DNA of 26,465 bases from Bacteroidales bacterium (GTDB taxonomy: Bacteria; Bacteroidota; Bacteroidia; Bacteroidales; UBA932): NCBI GenBank assembly GCA_016293535.1, contig JAEDEB010000031.1, forward strand, positions 1 to 26,465, written 5' to 3'. The notes below the pieces were generated by a model. It made no database searches and had not been told where the DNA came from. It worked only from the letters and a program-made list of their open reading frames with translations. Shown piece after piece: positions 16,300 to 24,400 of this stretch; within the stretch, counting starts at the first letter, position 1; each line of letters begins with the position of its first letter. Position numbers and translations under genes: made by a program.

Positions 16300-17676
16300 A
16301 TGAAAAAGAACCTTTTGAAACTTCTCGCAATTCTTGCGGCTGTGACAGTGCTTCCTCTGGCGTGCAACAAGCCAGCGCCGGAACCGGAACCTGAGCCGGA
16401 ACCGGGACCGGAAGTTCCCGAATGTCAGGAACTTGCTCTTAAGATTGCACCTGCAGGTGAAGATATAACCTGTGAAATCACCGCAACTGATGCATGGACA
16501 GTGGAAACTGACGAGAACTACAAGTGGATTTCCTGCAGCCCGAAGAGCGGCGATGCGACAGAAAGCACTACACTGACCTTCACTGCCTCTGCCAACGACT
16601 CTGGAAGGGAACGTTCCGCGACCTTCTACGTGATGCAGGGAACCAACACAATCTATGAGATATTCATCTCCCAGTCCAAACTCGAGATTCCTCTCGGAGC
16701 CGGCGATTATGAATTCCTCAAGGCAGTCGTGGACGGCAAGATGCTCGGTGACGACACCCCTGTCGTTGAGGACTGGTATTCCTTCGACGCCGAGTCCTTC
16801 TCAGGCACCGGTATCGACCTTACCAACAAGGACGGCCTCTGGTATGTCGTTCAGATAGACGGGACTCCTTTCGTCAATCTCCCTGAAAAACTGGAACTTA
16901 CTGAAATCGAGGTCATAAGGCTCAACAACCAGACCGGTCTTACGGGAGTTCTCTTCCCTACCGTGTGGAATACTCCGAAACTTCAGGTCATTGCCCTCAG
17001 CCATACCAAGATGACTGGAGTGATACCGGAAGGGTTCGCCGCTTCTCCGGTTCTGAACCAGATTTACTTCGACGACACCGATTTTTATGGGGCTCTTCCT
17101 CACAATTGGGCATCGAAATGCCTCGAGGTAGTTCTTCTCGGTTCTACATCCAACACTAACAATGCAGGAGACGACCCTTATGCAAACGATACTGAATGCC
17201 CATATCTGGGATACATTGTCCCTGCATCTCTCGATGTCATTCTCAACAGTGAGAGAGTAGCCCAGACCGACAAGACCCAGATGAAGGTCGGAGGAGTAAA
17301 GGAAGGACACTGGCTCGGTTTCGAGGAAGGCTGGGGACAGACCAGATACGAACTCTTCGACGAGAATGCGGTCAAGGGCGACACCAAAACCTGGAGCGAC
17401 TGGCGCCTTCTTATAGGAAAGGCAGAGAAAGACCCTGACGTATGGGCATGGTACTTCTCCAATATGGGATATACCGATTTCAGACTATCCATCCCGAAGA
17501 AGATGCTTGTCTGGGATCAGACAGTTGCCGATGCTTTCACCAAGGCCGCCAAGATTGCTCACGACAGCCGCAACCCTATCGATATGACAGCCTTCGGAAA
17601 GGAACCTGAGGTCGTTCCGGATGATGACATTCAGTCCGGAAATGTGGTGAATGTCGATGAAGCATTCTGGAACTGA
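16300..17676 (+). CDS. Lipoprotein with BACON domain and leucine-rich-repeat-like region
   Basis: This 458-residue lipoprotein (PLAC, Cys22) has a Pro/Glu tether, PAPEPEPEPEPGPEVP. Residues about 53-125 form a BACON domain (ITATDAWTVETDENYKWISC, later GRERSATFYVMQG), a fold common at the front of Bacteroidota glycan-binding proteins. Residues about 200-283 hold short leucine-rich repeats of plant-like type: LTEIEVIRLNNQTGLTGVLF, LQVIALSHTKMTGVIPEGF and LNQIYFDDTDFYGALPHNW. The C-terminal part, with several Trp residues, is unrecognised, and the end is an acidic tail closing in EAFWN. The start at 16300 is chosen for the signal peptide. The 40-base AT-rich gap before it is the longest within this operon. 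A surface glycan-binding or adhesive role is inferred. Confidence 0.82.
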   Translation: MKKNLLKLLAILAAVTVLPLACNKPAPEPEPEPEPGPEVPECQELALKIAPAGEDITCEITATDAWTVETDENYKWISCSPKSGDATESTTLTFTASANDSGRERSATFYVMQGTNTIYEIFISQSKLEIPLGAGDYEFLKAVVDGKMLGDDTPVVEDWYSFDAESFSGTGIDLTNKDGLWYVVQIDGTPFVNLPEKLELTEIEVIRLNNQTGLTGVLFPTVWNTPKLQVIALSHTKMTGVIPEGFAASPVLNQIYFDDTDFYGALPHNWASKCLEVVLLGSTSNTNNAGDDPYANDTECPYLGYIVPASLDVILNSERVAQTDKTQMKVGGVKEGHWLGFEEGWGQTRYELFDENAVKGDTKTWSDWRLLIGKAEKDPDVWAWYFSNMGYTDFRLSIPKKMLVWDQTVADAFTKAAKIAHDSRNPIDMTAFGKEPEVVPDDDIQSGNVVNVDEAFWN

Positions 17677-17702
17677 AATACAAACCCGCAAACAGAAACA
17701 AA

Positions 17703-18671
17703 ATGAAACAGATATTCATATACTCGATTGCAGTTGCCGGCCTCATTCTCGCCGGATGCAACAAGGAAGCAACTCTTCCGGCAGTTCCGGAACAGGGGCG
17801 TACCGTGACGGTTTCGGCATCTGCCGAAGACCTGACCACCAGGGTGTCCGGCTCTTCGAAGGGCAAGTTCACCTGGCAGACCGGTGACGTCATCGGAGTC
17901 TGGACAGGCAGCGAACTCACCCCTTTCACTCTGGACAAAAGTTATAACGGTCTGGGATACGGAAAATTCACCGGTACCCTTCCAGAGGGAGGTGCAATCA
18001 ACGAAAACTCCTTTGCCGTCTATCCTTATGAAGGAGTGACAGTTGAGGGAACTACGGTGAAATTCCCGGAGTACGGTTCATGGAGCGGTTACAAGACCAA
18101 GTCGATCTTCCTTTATTCCAAGACTGCACCAACTGTCGGAGAAGACGGAATCGCCAGCTTCAAGTTCCAGCATCTGACAGGATATTTCAGGGTTACGCTG
18201 AAGAACGTTGCGGTCAGTGCAAAGGCTCTCTTCCTGGAGTGCTATTGCCCAAATGCTGCTACCTCTGCGAACAAGTATTTCTATATGGGCGGCTCTGCGG
18301 ATATGTCAGCCGAGACACCGGACTATGGCGGATTCGGCACGGGAGACTGGTTCTTCCTCGAACTGCCGGAGCATACTTCGGTCATCGAATCGCTTGTTCT
18401 CACTCTTCCTGTTGTGCCGGGAAACTACGGAACAAATGCCAAGTTCCGCATCTGCGCAACCAAGGCTGCATCCTTCGGCAACGAAATGGATGGCTGCAAC
18501 TTTGACGGTTTCCTCGAACTCAATATCAATGCGGGTGACTACTTCGTCTTCCCTGACATAGTCTTCCCTAATGAGAAGAGCGCAGACGACACTGGCTCGG
18601 GCGTGAATGACGGAATAGAGGACGCCGTTGTCAATGAACAGGGCGGAGACGGATTCTGGCGTGTCGGATAA
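17703..18671 (+). CDS. Fimbrillin-like (Mfa/FimA-type) lipoprotein, first paralogue
   Basis: This 322-residue lipoprotein (ILAGC, Cys19) has the usual fimbrillin-family opening. RTVTVSASAEDLTTRVS is followed by GKFTWQTGDVIGVWTG, GKFTGTLPEGGAINENSFAV and YPYEG. Then comes the strand pair FKFQHLTGYFRVTLKNV, typical of the first transthyretin-like fold of these proteins. Family members build fimbriae or act as anchored surface adhesins, and several are encoded outside fimbrial operons with unknown roles. It is clearly paralogous to the next gene, 21 bases downstream. It has an extra acidic tail of about 30 residues ending GGDGFWRVG that the paralogue lacks. Within a PUL, surface binding of the glycan or of plant material is a reasonable inference, not shown. 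Confidence 0.82.
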   Translation: MKQIFIYSIAVAGLILAGCNKEATLPAVPEQGRTVTVSASAEDLTTRVSGSSKGKFTWQTGDVIGVWTGSELTPFTLDKSYNGLGYGKFTGTLPEGGAINENSFAVYPYEGVTVEGTTVKFPEYGSWSGYKTKSIFLYSKTAPTVGEDGIASFKFQHLTGYFRVTLKNVAVSAKALFLECYCPNAATSANKYFYMGGSADMSAETPDYGGFGTGDWFFLELPEHTSVIESLVLTLPVVPGNYGTNAKFRICATKAASFGNEMDGCNFDGFLELNINAGDYFVFPDIVFPNEKSADDTGSGVNDGIEDAVVNEQGGDGFWRVG

Positions 18672-18692
18672 TCAATTAAAAATGACCGAATT

Positions 18693-19517
18693 ATGAAAAA
18701 GAACATACTTGCAATACTTGCCTTGGCGGCAGTTCTCTCAGCAGGATGCAACAAGGCTGAAGGCCCCGATATGGAGGGCAGCCGCATAGTCAGCATATCC
18801 GCTTCAGTCGGAGACGTTACCCGTGTGGGCACCGGTTCCGTACTGGGCAAATTCGCCTGGGAAACCGGAGATGCAATCGGCATCTGGACAGGTGCGGAAT
18901 TCACAAGGTTTACAATCGAGGAGTCAAGCGTTGGCCAGAGTGCCGGCACTTTCACAGGCACTCTTCCTGAAGGAGGTTCGATATCGGAGAACTCCTACGC
19001 CGTGTATCCGTATGCGGAAGGCCTTTCACTCGAAGGCAGCGTCATAAGTGTCAGCGACCTGATGGCCAATATTCCTCTGGCTGCAAAGCCTGTGGCCCAG
19101 AGCGGCGCAGGTGCGGTGACTTCCTACAAGTTCGGGCTCACCACTGCTCTTTTCCGCCTGACCTTGAAGAATATCCCTGCAGAGGCCAATTACGTGTTCA
19201 TCGAGTCCACCAGCAAGATTTTCGCTGTCGAAGGAACTGTCGATATGGGCGCCGAGTATCCGAAACTCACAAGCGGAGGAGCAGACTGGCAGTTCATTGC
19301 CCTTCCTGAGCACAGCGGTGCGATAAGCGAATATGAACTCTATGTGCCAATAGTTCCGGGTGAATGGGCCGACCCTATGTTCAGGTTCACGCTCTTTACT
19401 GCCGCAGACTGGGGCTCCGAGATGGCAAAGGACCCATACAACCACAGATGCAATGTTGTAAGCGGAGGCTATATAAACAGGGGTGACCTCTTCGACCTTC
19501 CTACGGTGACATTCTGA
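18693..19517 (+). CDS. Fimbrillin-like lipoprotein, second paralogue
   Basis: This 274-residue lipoprotein (LSAGC, Cys19) shares a near-parallel sequence with the previous gene. GKFAWETGDAIGIWTG, TFTGTLPEGGSISENSYAV and YPYAEG are followed by LTTALFRLTLKNI and WQFIALPEHSGAISEYELYV. It lacks the first copy's acidic C-terminal tail and ends FDLPTVTF. The two probably arose by tandem duplication followed by divergence. No pilus assembly gene (anchor, tip or protease) is nearby, so polymerisation into a fimbria is not supported by context. It is the last gene before a strong terminator. Confidence 0.82.
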   Translation: MKKNILAILALAAVLSAGCNKAEGPDMEGSRIVSISASVGDVTRVGTGSVLGKFAWETGDAIGIWTGAEFTRFTIEESSVGQSAGTFTGTLPEGGSISENSYAVYPYAEGLSLEGSVISVSDLMANIPLAAKPVAQSGAGAVTSYKFGLTTALFRLTLKNIPAEANYVFIESTSKIFAVEGTVDMGAEYPKLTSGGADWQFIALPEHSGAISEYELYVPIVPGEWADPMFRFTLFTAADWGSEMAKDPYNHRCNVVSGGYINRGDLFDLPTVTF

Positions 19518-19530
19518 TCCTTATATCCAA

Positions 19531-19551
19531 GGGCGGCGAATTCCGCCGCCC
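19531..19551 (+). terminator. Rho-independent-type terminator after the fimbrillin-like genes
   Basis: An 8-bp perfect G+C stem (GGGCGGCG at 19531-19538, CGCCGCCC at 19544-19551) with a 5-base AATTC loop is followed by TTTATTATCTTTA. It starts 13 bases after the stop of the second fimbrillin-like gene and should end or attenuate the main PUL transcript. The opposite strand has no T-run after the hairpin, so it is directional. Confidence 0.85.
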
Positions 19552-19584
19552 TTTATTATCTTTACAAAGCAGAAAATTCTGAGA

Positions 19585-21414
19585 ATGATGAAACGATATT
19601 TCCTGATTCTTCCACTTCTTCTTGCCGTAGCCTGTACGGACAGCAGCACAGGTGCAATCGAGCCGGTCGACTTTTCTTCCGTTATCATTGAAGACGGTTT
19701 CTGGGCTCCTCGTCTGGAGAACCATAAGTCCGCGACCATTCCCATCTGCATCGACCAGATAGAGAACTGTACGGGAAGAATGAGGAATTTCGACAAGGTG
19801 GCTTCGGGAGAGGGGGAGCATGAGGGCTTCTTTTTCGATGATTCCGATGTATACAAGGCTCTCGAGGGCTTTGCCTATTCTCTGATTCAGAATCCGGACC
19901 CCGAACTCGAGGCTAAATGCGATGACTGGATTGACCGCATAGCGGCCGCCCAGCAGGAGGACGGTTATCTGAATACTTACTTTACTCTTGCGCGGCCTGA
20001 CGACAGATGGACGGATATGGACAAGCACGAACTGTACTGTCTTGGCCATATGATCGAGGCCTCCATTGCATACTGGCAGGCAAGCGGAAAGAGGAAATTC
20101 CTTGATGTGGCGGAGAGGATGACCGCCCATGTGATGGAGGTGATGGGCCCCGGAAAGATGAACTGGGTGCCCGGTCACGAGGAAATCGAACTGGCCCTTG
20201 TAAAACTTTACAGGGTCACGGGAAAAAGGGAGTATCTGGAGCTCGCGTCCTGGCTTCTGGAGGAGCGTGGACGGGGCTACGGAATTTACAGCGGCAATGA
20301 CAAGCCGGATGATTCGATTCTGACCTATTATCAGGACAAGGTCCCGGTCAGCGAACTTACTGATATTTGCGGGCACGCCGTTAGGGCAATGTACCTGTAC
20401 TGCGGAATGGCTGACGTGGCCTCCTATACGGGGAACGCCTCTTATGTCACTGCTCTTGACAGTCTGTGGAATGACGTGGTGCTGAGGAATATGTACATAA
20501 CCGGAGGCATTGGCCAGTCCGCCGCCAACGAGGGCATAACCGAAGATTATGACCTCCCGAACAGGGAGGCGTACTGTGAGACTTGCGCTTCGATAGGAAT
20601 GGTGCTGTGGAATGCGAGGATGAACCGGATGACGGCGGATTCGAAATATGCCGACATTATGGAGAAAAGTCTCTACAACGGAGTCCTTGCAGGCGTATCT
20701 CTCAGTGGAGACAGGTTCTTCTATGTCAATCCGCTGGAATCGGAAGGTGACCGTCACCGCCATCCGTGGTTCGGATGCGCATGTTGTCCGTCCAATATCT
20801 GCCGCTTCCTGCCGTCAGTAGGAGGTTACGTCTACGGAACATCAAAGGGCACGGTCTGGATAAATCTGTACATCGGCAACCACGCATCCTTCGAGGTGGA
20901 CGGCAAGGAACTGGAACTCACGATGAAGACCGACTACCCGTGGGACGGTGCGGTAAGACTCACTCTGGACAAGGCATCTTCAGCAGACCTTATGTTGAGG
21001 GTCCCTCAATGGTGCAGGACGGTTTCCTTCACCGTGAACGGCGAGGAGCTTGCTCCTGAACTGAAGAAGGGCTATGCTTGTCTCCCGGGACCGTGGAAAG
21101 CGGGTGATACCGTGGAGATGGTCATGGATATGCCAGTCGAGCTTGTCGCTGCAGATCCGAGAGTCAAGGCTGACTTTGGAAAAAGGGCTGTGTGCAGGGG
21201 ACCTCTCGTATACTGTGCCGAAGAGGTGGACAATCCTGATTTCGACGCTGTCAGGCTTTCCTCAAGCACTGCATTCAGTGCAGCCTATGAACCTGAGCTC
21301 TTGAACGGTGCGGTAGGCATCAGTTCGGAAAGCGGATTGCGTCTCGTTCCGTACTGTACCTGGTGCAACAGAACGCAGGGCAAGATGAAGGTATGGATTG
21401 ATCTCGAGGAATAG
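19585..21414 (+). CDS. GH127 beta-L-arabinofuranosidase-family glycoside hydrolase (canonical), lipoprotein
   Basis: This 609-residue protein has a lipoprotein signal (AVAC, Cys17 counted from the first of two adjacent ATGs). The GH127 core is complete. It includes FWAPRLENHKSATIPICIDQ at the front, EDGYLNTYFTL, HELYCLGHMIEASIAYWQAS and ITGGIG. The EAYCETCASIG element carries Glu332 and Cys334, and FGCACCPSNICRF carries Cys398, Cys400 and Cys401. These match the acid/base glutamate, the zinc ligands and the nucleophilic cysteine of characterised bifidobacterial beta-L-arabinofuranosidase. A C-terminal beta domain contains LRVPQWC and RGPLVYCAEEVD. It lies behind the terminator, so it needs its own promoter or read-through; TATCTTTA at 19557-19564 is only a weak -7 candidate. 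The regulator gene begins 3 bases after its stop. Removal of terminal beta-L-arabinofuranose is the likely activity. Confidence 0.93.
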   Translation: MMKRYFLILPLLLAVACTDSSTGAIEPVDFSSVIIEDGFWAPRLENHKSATIPICIDQIENCTGRMRNFDKVASGEGEHEGFFFDDSDVYKALEGFAYSLIQNPDPELEAKCDDWIDRIAAAQQEDGYLNTYFTLARPDDRWTDMDKHELYCLGHMIEASIAYWQASGKRKFLDVAERMTAHVMEVMGPGKMNWVPGHEEIELALVKLYRVTGKREYLELASWLLEERGRGYGIYSGNDKPDDSILTYYQDKVPVSELTDICGHAVRAMYLYCGMADVASYTGNASYVTALDSLWNDVVLRNMYITGGIGQSAANEGITEDYDLPNREAYCETCASIGMVLWNARMNRMTADSKYADIMEKSLYNGVLAGVSLSGDRFFYVNPLESEGDRHRHPWFGCACCPSNICRFLPSVGGYVYGTSKGTVWINLYIGNHASFEVDGKELELTMKTDYPWDGAVRLTLDKASSADLMLRVPQWCRTVSFTVNGEELAPELKKGYACLPGPWKAGDTVEMVMDMPVELVAADPRVKADFGKRAVCRGPLVYCAEEVDNPDFDAVRLSSSTAFSAAYEPELLNGAVGISSESGLRLVPYCTWCNRTQGKMKVWIDLEE

Positions 21415-21417
21415 GAT

Positions 21418-24400
21418 ATGAGATGCAGTTGCCGTCATTTGTCAGCTCTTATCACTAAGGTCCTGTGCATACAGGCCATACTCCTGTCCGGAGCATGGCT
21501 GTATGCGGATGAACAGTATTCTCTGCAACGTCTGGAAGTTGAAGACGGGCTTTCGCAGAATATGGTGTACTGTATCTGCCAGGATAGCCATGGTTTCATG
21601 TGGTTCGGGACCCAGGGCGGACTCAATCGTTATGACGGCAACAGTTTCAAGGTCTTCAGGTACGGAAGCGGCAGGCAGTTGGGCAATGACGGGATAATGA
21701 GTATGGCTGAAGGTCCAGACGGGAAGCTCTGGGTGGGTACCCTCCAGGGCCTTTACATATATGATCCCCGTTATGAGGATTTTTCTCCTGTCTTCACGGA
21801 CGGAATAATCCGTGACATATCATTTTCGGAGTCTGGTGATGCCTATGTCATATATGATGACAGAACGCTGTTATGCTTTTCTCCGGATATGGAAAGAAAG
21901 GCTCTGAAGTCATTTCCGGACAGCTATGGAGGCAGTTTCAGAAGAGTGTGCCCGGACGAGGAAGGCAATGTCTGGGCGGCTTGCTACAATGCAGGTCTTT
22001 TCTGCCGGCGCAGCGACGGAACAGAGTTTTTCTTCACTCTATCGGGCTCGGAAGAGGATATGTTCACTGATGTCGTGCTTCTGGATACGGAAAACCTGCT
22101 TGTCGGCACCATGGACAGGGGTGTACTCAGATTCAATATCCGGAGCCGTTCGTTCTTCCCCGTCGAGGGACTGGGACCTGAAAGCGTGAAATTTGTCCAC
22201 GCCATACTCGGTGACAGTTGCGGACGTATATGGACAGGGGCGGAGAACGGACTGTTCATCAAGGATAATATGGGAGTCACCCATCTCACACATATTTCCA
22301 ACAATCCATTTTCCCTTTCGGACAATGCAGTGTTCTCGCTTTCCGAAGACTGTGACGGAGGTATCTGGGTCGGCACCTATTTCGGCGGGGTCAACTACTA
22401 CTCCCAATACCTCGCCCAATTCAAGAAATATTTTCCTGTACCAGGTTCAAATGAGCTCAAAGGCAAGAACATCAGCGAATTCCTTGAGGCCTCTGACGGC
22501 TTGATCTGGGTGGGGACCGAGGATGCGGGCTTGCACAGACTCGACCCTTCAGACGGAAAGTTCGAAAACGGTTTCATTCCTGCAAACAATGTCCACGCCC
22601 TTTCCGAACTGGACGGAAAACTCTGGGTGGGCACCTATGGAAAAGGTCTCTACATTCTTGACACCCGTACAGGAATTAGCAGGAATTATCTGTTTTCGAA
22701 ACGTGGCTTATCTCAGATGGAGGACAATGTCTATTCCATTTTCAGGGATATGGACGGTAGAACCCTGATAGGAACAGACGGCGGACTTTATGAGTTTATA
22801 ATGTCCTCGGGTACGCTCAAGGGCATTGCGCAGGGACAAATAGGAGGCACTGTCAAGGATATATGCCAGGATTTTTATGGAAATATTTGGGTAGCCACAG
22901 CCGGACAGGGACTTTTCAGACAGGATGCGGAAAGCGGGGAGTGGGAAAACGTATACACTGAGCAGAATTATTTTTCCTGCATACTCGAAGATCAGGAGCA
23001 CGACCTGTGGTTTGGCACAGAGGGCTCCGGAATCCTTCACTATGACCACGCCGCCGAGTCGTTCGACATTGCCTGCACCACCTCCGACGGTCTGCCGGAC
23101 GAGACGGTCTATATGCTCCTTGAAGATGAGCAGCACAATATCTGGGGCAGTACCAATCACGGGATATTCCGCAGGGCAAGGAAGGATGGAGGTATAGTGG
23201 TGTTCGACCACAAGTCCGGCCTTACCTGCGACCAGTACAATTTCAGGTCTGGAATCAGAACGGGGGACGGACTGTTCTATTTCGGAGGAGTCAAGGGCTT
23301 CGTGAGTTTCGATCCATCGAGGATAATACGCCCGGAAGGCCAGTCGAGGATAGTTTTCAGCCGTATGCTCCTTAAGAACAGAGAAGTGGATCTCAGGGAC
23401 AAAGCCTCTCCTCTAAAGAGGTCTATAGTCTATGGAGACAGGATAGTGCTTAGCCACGACCAGTCAAGTTTCAGCATAGGCTTTGCGGATCTCAGCTATC
23501 CGCTTTCCGGTGTCAGAAGCTATCAGTACAGGATGATAGGACACGACGGAAACTGGTATGACGTCAGCCGTTCCCGACTGATTACATTCTCCGAACTCCC
23601 TCACGGAAGATATACCCTGGAAATCAGGGCCAACAGCTATGCGGAAGAGTCCGCAGAAACAAACGCATCGATCGATCTGCAGGTTCTTCCTCCGTGGTAT
23701 CTGACATGGTGGGCCTATGCAGTCTACGCAATCGCGCTTATTCTCTTTATCTGCTTGGCTTTCATGCTCATAATGCGGGTGGAAAACAAGAGGAACAGGG
23801 ACATGCTTGAGAGGATGGAGATGAGGAAGGAGAATGAGCTCTACAATGCGAAAATCGACTTCTTTACCCATATCACCCACGAGATAAGGACACCTCTTAC
23901 CCTCATTACGGCTCCTATGGATGAAATTATGGAGAAAACAGGCCCGGACCATCCAGCCTATGACGACCTCTCCATAGTAAGGAAGAACTCCCATCGCCTG
24001 CTGTCACTCGTGAACGAGCTTCTCGACTTCAGGAAGGTGGAGGCCGGCAATGTGCTGCCGAACTTTGTCCATATCGACATCTCATCCCTTACGCGCGACA
24101 TACTCGAGAGGTTCAGAAAGGAGTTCGAGACAAGGAATCTCGAACTTGTCGCCAGCATTCCTGAAAAGGCCGAAGCGGACGTGGATGCGGAGATATTCAC
24201 GAAGATACTCAGCAATATCATCCTGAATGCCTGCAAGTATGCCAGGACAAGGATATCCGTGGGCCTGGAAATGAGCGCGGAAATGTTCCGCATCGCCATC
24301 AGCAATGACGGAGAGAGGATTCCTGACGACGAAGCTGAACACATCTTCAGCCCTTTTGTCAAACTTGACAGGAACATTCCGGGCTCTGGGCTTGGCCTCC

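Noticed and set aside
17703..19517. Fimbrial operon
   Set aside because: Only two fimbrillin-like proteins are present, and no anchoring, tip or processing genes are adjacent.
19501..20763. 420-residue minus-strand open frame across the terminator and second GH127
   Set aside because: It is the antisense of the GH127 catalytic core; the plus-strand frame carries all active-site motifs.
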